Below are positions 15,983-24,834 of a stretch of 64,000 nucleotides of DNA, in pieces. Position 1 is the stretch's first letter. Every line of letters starts with the position of its first letter. The notes beneath the pieces were generated by a model. The model searched no databases, was not told the DNA's origin, and worked only from the letters and a program-made list of their open reading frames with translations. Source of the stretch: Nocardia sp. NBC_00416. Lineage in GTDB: Bacteria > Actinomycetota > Actinomycetes > Mycobacteriales > Mycobacteriaceae. Location: the NCBI RefSeq assembly GCF_036032445.1, contig NZ_CP107932.1, positions 4,032,501 through 4,096,500 on the forward strand, written 5' to 3'. The position numbers and the translations under genes are program-made.

Positions 15983-17359
15983 ATGACAGTCGCCCGCCCT
16001 GCCGAGTCCGTGAACTCGGTGATCAAGGCCTACGACATCCGCGGTGTGGTCTCCGACCAACTCGACGCCGGCTTCGTTCGGGACACCGGCTCGGCGTTCG
16101 CCCGGCTGATGCGGGCCGAGGACGCGCGGCGCGTTGTCATCGGACACGATATGCGCGCTTCGTCTCCACAGTTGGCGGCTGCTTTCGCCGAAGGCGCGCT
16201 CGCACAGGGTCTGGACGTGGTGCATATCGGGCTGGCGTCCACCGACCAGCTGTATTTCGCCTCGGGCAAGCTCGATTGTCCGGGGGCTATGTTCACCGCG
16301 AGCCACAACCCCGCCCGCTACAACGGCATCAAACTCTGTCGGGCGCGCGCGCTGCCGGTCGGCCAGGACACCGGGCTGGCCGTCATCGCCGATGAGTTGG
16401 TGCGCGGGGTGCCGGATCACGACGGGGAGCCCGGCACGGCCAGCGAAGTCGATCTACTCGACGATTACGCGGCTTTCCTACGCGATCTGGTGAACCTCGA
16501 CGCGATTCGCCCCCTGACGGTGGCGGTGGACGCCGGGAACGGAATGGGCGGGCACACCGTTCCCGCGGTGCTCGGCGCGTTGCCGCAGGTAACGATCGTG
16601 CCGCTGTACTTCGAACTGGACGGCAGCTTCCCCAACCACGAGGCCAACCCGCTCGATCCGAAGAACCTGGTCGATCTGCAGGCGTTGGTCCGCGAATCGG
16701 GCGCCGATATCGGCTTGGCCTTCGACGGTGACGCGGACCGCTGTTTCGCGGTGGACGAACTGGGTGACCCGGTGTCGCCCTCGGCTATCACCGCGCTGGT
16801 CGCCGAGCGTGAACTCGCCAAGGAGCCCGGCGCCACCATCATCCACAACCTGATCACCTCGCGGGCGGTACCGGAGCTGGTGACCGAGCTGGGTGGCCAT
16901 CCGGTGCGGTCCCGGGTGGGCCATTCGTTCATCAAACAGCTGATGGCCAGCTCCGGCGCGGTTTTCGGCGGCGAACACTCGGCGCACTACTACTTCCGGG
17001 ACTTCTGGGGCGCCGATTCCGGGATGCTGGCCGCCCTGCACGTCCTGGCTGTCCTGGGCGAGGACAAACGGCCGGTCTCCGAGCTGATGTCCTCGTATAC
17101 CGCCTACGCCGCCTCCGGCGAGATCAACTCGACGGTCGGGGACGCCGCCGAACGAACCGGCGCGGTCATCGACGCGTTCGCCGGGCGGGCGGTCGCGGTG
17201 GACCGCCTCGACGGCGTCACCGTGCAGCTGCCCGACCATGCCTGGTTCAACCTGCGCGCCTCCAATACCGAACCGCTACTGCGTCTCAACGTGGAAGCAC
17301 GGTCGCAGGAGGAAGTAGACGCACTCGTGACCGAGATCCTGCGCATCGTCCGCGCCTGA
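15983..17359 (+). CDS. manB: Phosphomannomutase ManB/PmmA
   Basis: 458-aa alpha-D-phosphohexomutase converting mannose-6-P to mannose-1-P, the precursor of GDP-mannose for PIMs, LM/LAM and polyprenyl-phosphomannose. The catalytic Ser is in TASHNPARYNG, the metal loop is DGDADR, and a GEHSAHYYF sugar-recognition loop and the C-terminal RASNTEPLLRLNVEA phosphate loop are intact. Start ATG 15983 (MTVARPAESVNSVIKAYDIRG) fits the family. First gene of manB-(SIS-like)-manA. Confidence 0.95.
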   Translation: MTVARPAESVNSVIKAYDIRGVVSDQLDAGFVRDTGSAFARLMRAEDARRVVIGHDMRASSPQLAAAFAEGALAQGLDVVHIGLASTDQLYFASGKLDCPGAMFTASHNPARYNGIKLCRARALPVGQDTGLAVIADELVRGVPDHDGEPGTASEVDLLDDYAAFLRDLVNLDAIRPLTVAVDAGNGMGGHTVPAVLGALPQVTIVPLYFELDGSFPNHEANPLDPKNLVDLQALVRESGADIGLAFDGDADRCFAVDELGDPVSPSAITALVAERELAKEPGATIIHNLITSRAVPELVTELGGHPVRSRVGHSFIKQLMASSGAVFGGEHSAHYYFRDFWGADSGMLAALHVLAVLGEDKRPVSELMSSYTAYAASGEINSTVGDAAERTGAVIDAFAGRAVAVDRLDGVTVQLPDHAWFNLRASNTEPLLRLNVEARSQEEVDALVTEILRIVRA

Positions 17360-17473
17360 CTGGAATAGTGGAAATACACACCGTGGGTTCGCCCGTTCCA
17401 GGCCCGGTGTCCACGACCCGGGCGGTGGCGGCCGAGACCGATAACAGCGCGATGAGGGGAGGTGCCACACCCG

Positions 17474-18670
17474 ATGATCGCTGATACCCCGGTACTCGAT
17501 CTGGACGATGCCGCAATGCTCGAGGCCGCCGATACCGGCGGCGCCCTGCGTTCGGCCGCTTCCGGTGGCGCCCAGGTGCGTGCTACCGCGGCGGCGGTGG
17601 CCGAGGGGGCGCTCGCGCGGCTGGACGGTCTGCGTCCACGAAGTCTGCTGCTGATCTCCGGCCCCGGCCGGGCCGCCCGGGCGGCCGCACTGCTGGTCGC
17701 GGCGCTCGGCGACCGGGCGGGCCTACCTCTGGTGCAGCTCACGGCCGTGCCGTCCTGGGCGGGCCCGCTGGATGTCGTGCTGGTGGCCGGTGACGACGCC
17801 GGCGACCCGCGGCTCATCGACGCGGTCGACCGGGCGCTGCGCCGCGGCGCGGAGGTGGTGGTGGCGGCACCGGACGAAGGTCCGCTGCGGGCCGCCGCGG
17901 CCGGACGCGCGGCCCTGCTGGCCCCGCGTGTCCCGGTACTCGACGACAACCGCCTGCTTCGGTACCTCGGGGTCGGGATCGCGGTCCTGCGGGCGGTCGA
18001 CGGCGCCCGCAGCGGCGCCGTCCTGCCCGAACTCGCCGAATTGGCGGATGTACTCGATACCGAGGCGCTGCGGGACGGTCCGCAGCACGAGGTTTTCCGC
18101 AATCCCGCCAAGAATCTCGCCGCCCGGACCCAGCAGCGCGGAGTGATCCTGGCCGGCGATACCGCGGCCACCACCGAACTCGCCGTCCACGCGGCCGAGA
18201 TCTTCCTGCAGACGGCGGGACGCACCGCGACCGCGGTGGAACTGGCCGTCGCGGTGGCGGCACTGCCGCGACTGGTGAACGCCGCCGCGGCGGCCGCACC
18301 CGACTACGATCCGCTGTTCCACGACGAACAACTCGATGGTCCACCGCCGGTCGAGAAGCAGCGGATCTTCGTGTGCAGCACCGATTCCGACCCTGTCGCG
18401 GCGCGCCGCAGGATCGCGGTGTTCGGCGGCGCGGGCGGCGGCACGGTGGACGCGGACCTGGTCACCGCGGATCTCGAGGCTGTCCCGGGTGACCCGTCCC
18501 GGGCCGGTTCACCCGCGGTCGAGCCGGTCCCCGCCCCGATCGGCGGTGAACTGGAGCGTCTCGCCGTACTCGCATTGCGCTGGGAGATGGCGGCGGCCTA
18601 TCTGCGGCTCATCGGTGGGCGGACGATCGCGGCGAGCGATCCGGACAGTTACGACGGGGGACGCTACTAG
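17474..18670 (+). CDS. SIS/TobH-like protein of the mannose operon (Rv3256c type)
   Basis: 398-aa Ala-rich protein between manB and manA, as Rv3256c in M. tuberculosis. It looks like a sugar-isomerase-fold protein: two alpha/beta halves, SLLLISGPGRAARAAALLVAAL followed by VVLVAGDDAGD, and VILAGDTAATTELAVHAAEI. Catalytic residues of phosphoglucose/phosphomannose isomerase are not obvious, so enzymatic activity is unproven. A GGGGAGG ribosome site 12 bases before ATG 17474 favours that start over GTG 17462. The stop overlaps the manA start (TAGTG). Confidence 0.75.
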   Translation: MIADTPVLDLDDAAMLEAADTGGALRSAASGGAQVRATAAAVAEGALARLDGLRPRSLLLISGPGRAARAAALLVAALGDRAGLPLVQLTAVPSWAGPLDVVLVAGDDAGDPRLIDAVDRALRRGAEVVVAAPDEGPLRAAAAGRAALLAPRVPVLDDNRLLRYLGVGIAVLRAVDGARSGAVLPELAELADVLDTEALRDGPQHEVFRNPAKNLAARTQQRGVILAGDTAATTELAVHAAEIFLQTAGRTATAVELAVAVAALPRLVNAAAAAAPDYDPLFHDEQLDGPPPVEKQRIFVCSTDSDPVAARRRIAVFGGAGGGTVDADLVTADLEAVPGDPSRAGSPAVEPVPAPIGGELERLAVLALRWEMAAAYLRLIGGRTIAASDPDSYDGGRY

Positions 18671-19884
18671 TGCACGAACTCGTGGGTGCGCTGCGCTCGT
18701 ATGCCTGGGGCTCGCGCACCGCGCTGGCTGAACTCTGCGGTCGTCCGGTCCCGTCGGCGCATCCGGAAGCGGAACTGTGGTTCGGCGCCCATCCCGCGGA
18801 TCCCGCCTATATCCGCACCGACAGCGGTACCCGCTCACTGCTCGAGGTGGTGTCGGAAGATCCCGACAAGGAGCTGGGGGCCGCCGCGGCCCGATTCGAT
18901 GACCGGCTCCCGTTCCTGTTGAAGATCCTGGCCGCGGAAGAGCCGCTGTCGCTACAGGCGCATCCGAGCGCGGAGCAGGCCCGGTCCGGTTTCGCCCGGG
19001 AGAATCGCAACAAGGTGCCGCTCGACTCGCCGATGCGCAACTACCGCGACGACAGCCACAAACCCGAACTGGTGGTGGCGCTGGAACGGTTCGAAGCACT
19101 CGCCGGCTTCCGTGACCCCCTGCGTACGGTCGACCTGTTCCGGGCGCTGGGGGTCGTGGAACTCACCCAGTACGCCGATCTGCTCGCCGCGCAACCCGAT
19201 TCCGACGGGCTGCGCACACTGTTCACCAGCTGGATCACGCTGCCGCCCAACGTGCTGGATACCTTGCTGCCGACCGTTCTCGACGGCTGTGTGCGTTATC
19301 TGTCCAATTCCGAACGGGAGTTCGCCGCCGAGGCGCGCACCACGCTGGAACTCGCGGAAGCCTATCCCGGCGACGCCGGCGTGCTGGCGGCGCTGCTGCT
19401 GAACCGGATCACCCTGCAACCCGGTCAAGGTCTGTTCCTGGCGGCCGGGAACCTGCACGCCTACCTGCACGGGGTCGGGGTGGAACTGATGGCGAGCTCG
19501 GACAATGTGCTGCGCGGCGGGCTGACACCGAAACACGTCGATGTACCGGAGCTGCTGAAAGTTCTCGATTTCGAACCCATCGACCTCCCGCTGGTCCTGC
19601 CCGAGCCGGCCGGCGACGGGTCGGTGCGCTACCCCGCTCCGGCGCCGGAATTCGCGCTGCGCCGATTCGACCTGGTCGAAGGATCAGCGCTGGTGCCGCT
19701 CACCGACGCCGGCCCCGGAATCGTGCTCTGCACGGCAGGCTCCGCGCGCCTGCTGGACGGCGGCGCCGGGATCCGCCTCGAACGCGGCGGCGCCGCCTGG
19801 ATCTCGGCCGTCGACACCGACGTCCGCGCCCAGGCGGCCGATGGGCCGGCCACGTTGTTCTGCGCCTGCGTGGGGTCGGTATGA
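18670..19884 (+). CDS. manA: Mannose-6-phosphate isomerase
   Basis: 404-aa type I phosphomannose isomerase interconverting fructose-6-P and mannose-6-P, Zn-dependent. Zn-ligand motifs are LSLQAHPSAEQA and, further on, KPELVVALERFEALAGF. The active-site region GNLHAYLHGVGVELMASSDNVLRGGLT is intact. GTG start 18670 shares one base with the preceding stop. Together with manB it supplies mannose-1-P for GDP-mannose; the guanylyltransferase is at 29043-30122. Confidence 0.93.
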   Translation: MHELVGALRSYAWGSRTALAELCGRPVPSAHPEAELWFGAHPADPAYIRTDSGTRSLLEVVSEDPDKELGAAAARFDDRLPFLLKILAAEEPLSLQAHPSAEQARSGFARENRNKVPLDSPMRNYRDDSHKPELVVALERFEALAGFRDPLRTVDLFRALGVVELTQYADLLAAQPDSDGLRTLFTSWITLPPNVLDTLLPTVLDGCVRYLSNSEREFAAEARTTLELAEAYPGDAGVLAALLLNRITLQPGQGLFLAAGNLHAYLHGVGVELMASSDNVLRGGLTPKHVDVPELLKVLDFEPIDLPLVLPEPAGDGSVRYPAPAPEFALRRFDLVEGSALVPLTDAGPGIVLCTAGSARLLDGGAGIRLERGGAAWISAVDTDVRAQAADGPATLFCACVGSV

Positions 19885-20098
19885 GGTTCGCAGGGCCCTC
19901 CCCCGCCCTGTGCTAGCTGCCGCATCACGCAGGCAGCGAATCCAGAGCCACCTCCGAAGAGGTGCCCAGCCCTTGTGCCCAGCGAACCGATCGAGCGGCC
20001 CCACAACGTCCGGAATCTGAACGGCAACATTCCCGACCGGCCGCACCCTCCCTGCGCCGAGTCCAGCGAGGCCCACCGAGGTCGCGGCCCGGCCCGCC

Positions 20099-20149
20099 GT
20101 TCAGCGCCCGAAGCGCATGCGCCGCAGGCGCGAGTCCCGGGCGCTGAAC
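20099..20149. terminator. 12-bp-stem hairpin downstream of manA
   Basis: GTTCAGCGCCCG (20099-20110) and its exact complement CGGGCGCTGAAC (20138-20149) enclose 27 bases that contain the palindrome GCGCATGCGC and a further GCGCC..GGCGC pairing. It lies 215 bp after manA, so it could be a terminator for the manB-manA transcript or part of the repeat element. Confidence 0.5.
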
Positions 20150-20440
20150 AACGGGCCCTCGGGGCCGCAAACCCGCGACGCCGCAAATAAACACAGACCT
20201 TCGCGAGCGGGCGCCTTTTTCACCTCAGCGAGCGTGCCCACCCCTCACCCAGCTCCGACTACCTCGATGGTCGACCTCCGTGGTGGGCCCGGCCAGCCCG
20301 GTTCTCGAGCACCGGTGCGAAGACCCGGGTCACCAGTGCCCAACCACGCACCGCCGCAGGCGGCGCAGTGCAACACACTCGGTGCCTGCCCCGATTCTGA
20401 AGCGACAGACCGACGGAGCACAGCAACCGAGCGCGCACGC

Positions 20441-20553
20441 ACCGCCATCCGATCGACGACCGATGAGCACATACAAAGTCGTCGACCTACCCACGCCGGC
20501 CAAGACGCACGTCCACCCGCACTCCTCGCCACTCCGGACGGCCCACCCCCAAG
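20441..20553 (+). repeat. Leader segment of the repeat element, copy 2
   Basis: An about 113-bp segment matching 15416-15533 with short indels, in the same position relative to the tandem units. This shows that leader plus units form one composite element. Confidence 0.8.
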
Positions 20554-20806
20554 GTCGGGGCCCGCCCCGGTTCTGGAGCGACCAGAGGGAGGGAGCGCAG
20601 CGACCGACCGGCGGGAGTGAAGAACCGGGGTTGACAAGGGCCCCGACCCGCGCCGCCGGAGGCGGGGCAATCCAACACGGTCGGGGCCCGCCCCGGTTCT
20701 GGAGCGACCAGAGGGAGGGAGCGCAGCGACCGACCGGCGGGAGTGAAGAACCGGGGTTGACGAGGGCCCCGACCCGCCTCGCCGCAGGCGGGGCAATCCC
20801 ACACAG
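20554..20806 (+). repeat. Tandem 126-bp repeat array, two units
   Basis: Units start at 20554 and 20680, exact period 126 bp, same orientation as the array at 15534. They differ from that array at a few shared positions (for example GAGGGAGGGAGC against GAGGAAGGGAGC), so units within one locus are more alike than units between loci, as expected from local tandem amplification or gene conversion. Confidence 0.93.
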
Positions 20807-20880
20807 CATAGGCTGTTGCGCGGCTGTCGTGTTCGATCGAGGCGGACGGCCTGAGGCATCGGAGTACAGGAGGGCGGCGG

Positions 20881-21807
20881 ATGTCGGCTGGTGGAAGTAA
20901 GAAGGCGATTCTTGCCGCGTTGTCGGCGAATGCGGGTATCGCCGTGGCCAAGTTCGTGGGTGCGGCGATCACCGGTTCGGCGTCGATGCTGGCCGAGGGC
21001 GTGCATTCGGTCGCCGATACCGCCAATCAGGGTTTGTTGTTGTTCGGGCAGAACCGTGCCGAGCAGGAGGCCGATGAGCTGCATCCGTTCGGGTACGGGC
21101 GCAGCCGGTACTTCTATTCGTTCGTGGTGGCGCTGGTCCTGTTCACATTGGGTTCGGTGTACGCGCTGTACGAGGGCATCCACAAGGTCCAGCATCCCGA
21201 GGAGCTGACCTCTCCGATCGTGGCGATTGTGATCCTGGTGATCGCGATCGGGCTGGAATCCTTCAGTTTCTTTACCGCGGTGAAGGAGTCGACGCCGCTC
21301 AAGGGGCGTGCGAGCTGGTGGCAGTTCATCCGTAATTCGCGGAGCCCGGAGCTGCCGGTGGTGCTGTTGGAGGACACCGGTGCGCTGGTCGGCCTGGTGT
21401 TCGCGCTGGCCGGTGTGGGTCTGACCATGATCACCGGTGACCCGGTGTGGGACGGTGTCGGCACGCTGGCGATCGGTGCGCTGCTGGGTGTTATCGCGAT
21501 CATTCTGATCGTCGAGATGCACAGTCTGCTGATCGGTGAGGGTGCCACGGCCGCGGAGGATCGCGCGATTCGCGAGAACCTGGTGGACGGTACGACGATC
21601 GACCGGGTGATCCACATGAAGACGCAGTACATCGGTCCGGAGGAGCTGCTGGTGGCGGCGAAGGTCGCGGTGGTTCCGGGGTTGGACATCGCCCGGATCG
21701 CCACCGGGATCGACGGGGCGGAGAGCCGGGTGCGGGCAGCTGTTCCGGCGGCCCGGATCATCTATCTGGAGCCCGATCTGTATCGGGAGACCGCCGCGGA
21801 CGCCTAG
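20881..21807 (+). CDS. Cation diffusion facilitator (CDF) family transporter
   Basis: 308-aa membrane protein, probably exporting Zn2+ or another divalent metal by proton antiport. TM1-2 carry the CDF signature SASMLAEGVHSVADTANQ with the metal-site HSVAD (HxxxD). The second half-site in TM5 reads LLEDTGAL, so the usual first metal ligand there is Glu rather than His or Asp. A soluble C-terminal domain follows. Codons such as GGT, TTG and GTG are more frequent than in neighbouring genes. The stop overlaps the convergent FAD gene in a shared CTAG. Confidence 0.88.
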   Translation: MSAGGSKKAILAALSANAGIAVAKFVGAAITGSASMLAEGVHSVADTANQGLLLFGQNRAEQEADELHPFGYGRSRYFYSFVVALVLFTLGSVYALYEGIHKVQHPEELTSPIVAIVILVIAIGLESFSFFTAVKESTPLKGRASWWQFIRNSRSPELPVVLLEDTGALVGLVFALAGVGLTMITGDPVWDGVGTLAIGALLGVIAIILIVEMHSLLIGEGATAAEDRAIRENLVDGTTIDRVIHMKTQYIGPEELLVAAKVAVVPGLDIARIATGIDGAESRVRAAVPAARIIYLEPDLYRETAADA

Positions 21808-23276
21808 GTTCGAGGGTCGGGCGCGGGGTTCGCGGTGAGCAGTTGGTACGGGTCGGTGCGGATGCCGAATTCGGTGCGCAGCGCGTGCCGGGCGGCGTGC
21901 AGTCCGCTCATACCGTGGACTCCGCCGCCGGGCGGGGTGGCCGAGGAGCACAGGTAGACACCGGGTAGGCCGGTGGCGTACGGGTTCCAGCGCGGTACCG
22001 GACGGAACACGGTCTGCGCGATGGTCATGGCGCCGGCGTTGATATCGCCGCCTACGTAGTTCGCGTTGTACGCGGGCATGTCCGCGGCTGTGCGCACGTG
22101 TTTCGCGAGGATGAGGTCGCGGAAGCCGGGTGCGAATCGTTCGATCTGGTCGATCATCAGTTCGCTGACGTCACGGTCGGAGCCGTGTGGAACGTGGGCG
22201 TAGGCGTAGAGCGTGTGCTGTCCGGCCGGGGCGCGGGTCGGATCGACGACGCCGGGCTGGATCACCAGTGTGTAGGGCCGGTCGGTGTGCACGCCGGCGG
22301 CGACGGCGTGTTCGGCGGCCATCGCTTCGGCGCGGCTGCCGACCAGGTGCAGGGTGCCGGCCGCCGCGCAGTCCGCGGCCTGCCAGGGCACCGGGCCCGA
22401 TAGCGCGAAGTCGACTTTGCAGGCGCCGCCGCCGTAGCGGTACCGGTCGAGCCGGCGGCGATATCGGGCGGGGAGGCGTTCGCCGGTGATCCGGACGAGT
22501 TCGGCCGGTGCGGTGTCGCAGATGATCGCGCGGGCGGACCGGAATTCGTCGAGCGAGTTCACTCGGTGACCGGTGTGCAGCCGACCACCGCGCCGGCGCA
22601 GATCGTCGGCGAGCGCGTCCACGATCGCTTGGCTGCCGCCGCGCGGCATCGGCCAGCCGCCCGCGTGCGCGAGTGTGGCCAGTAGCAGTCCCGCGCCCAC
22701 CGCGGGCAGGGCCCGCGGTGGGGTGATGACATGTTCGGCGACACCGGTGAACAGGGCGGGCGCGATCTCGCCGCGGAACCGGATATTCCACAGCGGCGAG
22801 CCCTGTTCCACCAGGCGCAGACCGAACCGGATCGTGGCCGGTCCGATCGGGATGTGCCGCATATCCGACATCGCCGTGTCGACGACTCGCGGCCAGTCCC
22901 GCACCAGCGGCTCGAACAGCGACCGCCAGGCATCGCCGTCGACGCCCAGCGCTTCCGCCGTGCGGTCGAGGTCTCGCCACGCGACTCCTGCGGTACCGCC
23001 GTCGAGCGGGTGCGCGTACGAGGCCTGCGGCGTGAGCAGTTCCACTCCGTGCGCGGCGAGGTCGAATGCCCGGAAGAACGGTGAGGCGAATGCCATCGGG
23101 TGCGCGCCGGCGCATTCGTCGTGCCGGAAACCGGGCAGGGTCGTCTCGGCGGTACGGCAGCCACCGCCCAGCGTCGATCCGGCCTCGTACACCTCGACTT
23201 CGAGCCCCGCGGCGGCCAGTGTCACCGCCGCCGCGAGGCCGTTGGGGCCGGAGCCCACCACCACGACATCTGCCAT
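21804..23276 (-). CDS. FAD-dependent NAD(P)/phytoene-desaturase-like oxidoreductase
   Basis: 490-aa flavoprotein of the CrtI/amine-oxidase superfamily. The N-terminal dinucleotide fold VVVVGSGPNGLAAAVTLAAAG is followed by an acidic strand end (VYEAGSTLGGGCRT), and a C-terminal FAD motif GVYLCSSATPPGGGVHGMSGLHAAR is present. The substrate cannot be told; relatives act on carotenoids, lipids or unknown polyprenyls. I start at ATG 23276 (MADVVVVG) rather than ten codons upstream. It is 42 bp downstream of the P450 on the same strand, so probably in one operon. This pair interrupts the mycobacterial gene order. Confidence 0.82.
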   Translation of the reverse strand: MADVVVVGSGPNGLAAAVTLAAAGLEVEVYEAGSTLGGGCRTAETTLPGFRHDECAGAHPMAFASPFFRAFDLAAHGVELLTPQASYAHPLDGGTAGVAWRDLDRTAEALGVDGDAWRSLFEPLVRDWPRVVDTAMSDMRHIPIGPATIRFGLRLVEQGSPLWNIRFRGEIAPALFTGVAEHVITPPRALPAVGAGLLLATLAHAGGWPMPRGGSQAIVDALADDLRRRGGRLHTGHRVNSLDEFRSARAIICDTAPAELVRITGERLPARYRRRLDRYRYGGGACKVDFALSGPVPWQAADCAAAGTLHLVGSRAEAMAAEHAVAAGVHTDRPYTLVIQPGVVDPTRAPAGQHTLYAYAHVPHGSDRDVSELMIDQIERFAPGFRDLILAKHVRTAADMPAYNANYVGGDINAGAMTIAQTVFRPVPRWNPYATGLPGVYLCSSATPPGGGVHGMSGLHAARHALRTEFGIRTDPYQLLTANPAPDPRT

Positions 23277-23318
23277 GCCTTCGATTCTGCCTCGCCGGCC
23301 GATCACCGGCCGCCCGGA

Positions 23319-24623
23319 TCACGCGATGGGTTGCCGGGAAAGGGCCCGGGAGCCGGTTCGGACGGGCAGGCTCTCATAGCCGTGCAGGGTGTACAGCTGA
23401 CGACGCCGGGGCGGACCGCTGAGGCGGAGGCCGGGGAACTGTTCGAACAGTGCGCGCAGCGCGTAGGCCGCTTCCATCCTGGCCAGACTGGCGCCGAGGC
23501 AGGCGTGTATTCCGCTGCTGAACCCGAGGTGTTCCTTGGCGTTGTCGCGGGTGATGTCGAAGCGGGCGGGGTCCGGGAACATTTTCGGATCGCGATTGGC
23601 GCCTGCCAGCGACAACACCACCGACGCGCCTCTTCGCAACTGCCGGCCGTCGATGTCCACGTCGGTCTGTGCGATGCGCGCGGTGGTCTGCACCGGCGGA
23701 TCGAAGCGCAGGATCTCTTCGACCGCACCGGGCCACAGGTCCGGTTCGGCCCGCAGGCGGGCCAGTTGATCCGGATGTTCGAGCAGGAGCACGATGCCCT
23801 TGCCGATGAGGTTGACCGTGGTCTCGAATCCCGCGCCCATCAGCAGCGTCGCCGACGCGCACAGCTCATGGGTGGACAGTTCCCCTTTGGTGACCAGACT
23901 GCTCAGCACGTCCTCGCCGGGTTCGATGCGCAGCCGGTCGATATGGGCGAGCAGATAGTCCTGTACCGCTTCCGAAGAACGCATGGCGCGTTCGTGGGTG
24001 CTCCAGGAGATGCCGATATCCAGCAGCGGACTGATCGCGTCGCCCCAGCGCAGGAACATCTCCCTGTCGCGATCGGGGAATCCGAGCATTTCGGAGATGA
24101 TGGCGATCGGCACCTGCGCCGCGAATTCGCCGACCAGATCCGCCGGACCGTCGTCGGGCAGCGCCGCGAGCAGTTCATCGGTGACGGTGGTGACCCGATC
24201 GCGCAGCCGGGCGATAGCCCGCGGGGTGAAGGCCGCCGCCACCGGTTTGCGCATCCTGGTGTGTTCGGGTTGGTCGAGCATCAACATCGACGGCGGGTCG
24301 ACCGGGTTGGCCGGGATCGGCCGTCGGTCCAGGGCTCGGCGCACGAACTCCGGCATGCGTAACACGGTCGGCATTCCGACGCCGAACCGGTTGTCGCGCA
24401 ATATCTCCCGGCACAGCGCGTGGTCCATGGTGATCCAGAGCGGCCGAATTCTGCGCAACCCGCCGTCCCCGCGAAGCTCCTCGATGAGCGGGTACGGGTT
24501 CTCGATTCCCTCCGGACCGCCGTTCAGGCGGGCGAACAGGTCGCCCCGCCGTAGCTGCGCCTTCTTCCCGAGCCTGATCACGCCGTGCTTGTCGACCCAG
24601 CGGAACACATATTCCGGCTTCAT
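23319..24623 (-). CDS. Cytochrome P450
   Basis: 434-aa bacterial class P450. The I-helix motif AGFETT, K-helix EEILRF (ExxR) and haem loop GFSSGIHACLG with the Cys thiolate ligand are all intact; QPEHTRMRKPVAAAFTPR is the typical C-helix region. An AGGAG site precedes ATG 24623. The substrate is unknown. Co-transcription with the FAD oxidoreductase suggests a two-step oxidation of a lipid or isoprenoid, which is inference only. Confidence 0.9.
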   Translation of the reverse strand: MKPEYVFRWVDKHGVIRLGKKAQLRRGDLFARLNGGPEGIENPYPLIEELRGDGGLRRIRPLWITMDHALCREILRDNRFGVGMPTVLRMPEFVRRALDRRPIPANPVDPPSMLMLDQPEHTRMRKPVAAAFTPRAIARLRDRVTTVTDELLAALPDDGPADLVGEFAAQVPIAIISEMLGFPDRDREMFLRWGDAISPLLDIGISWSTHERAMRSSEAVQDYLLAHIDRLRIEPGEDVLSSLVTKGELSTHELCASATLLMGAGFETTVNLIGKGIVLLLEHPDQLARLRAEPDLWPGAVEEILRFDPPVQTTARIAQTDVDIDGRQLRRGASVVLSLAGANRDPKMFPDPARFDITRDNAKEHLGFSSGIHACLGASLARMEAAYALRALFEQFPGLRLSGPPRRRQLYTLHGYESLPVRTGSRALSRQPIA

Positions 24624-24834
24624 CCCACCCAACTCCTGTCATGCCGACGGCTTCCCTACGCGCGCTCGCGCCACAGCGGAGCGCTCGGCGGCCGGTCGGT
24701 CCGGCCGTGTCCGACAGCCGCCGGCACCGGACAGCCACCCGCCACCAACGCTACGGAACGCGGGCCGGTCCGGGAACCTGCCGGAGTCGGATGCCGGGAC
24801 CTACCGTGGTAGGAGAAACGCGTGTCCCGTCGGG

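Larger units (their letters stand above)
19885..20880. other. Gene-poor region downstream of manA carrying repeats
   Basis: 996 bp with no convincing gene. 20099-20149 is a strong hairpin. About 20270-20432 resembles diverged repeat units (GCCCGGCCAGCCCGGTTCTCGAG, then CCGCCGCAGGCGGCGCA). 20441-20553 is the second leader, 20554-20806 two full units. 20807-20880 should hold the promoter of the cation-efflux gene. Confidence 0.7.
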
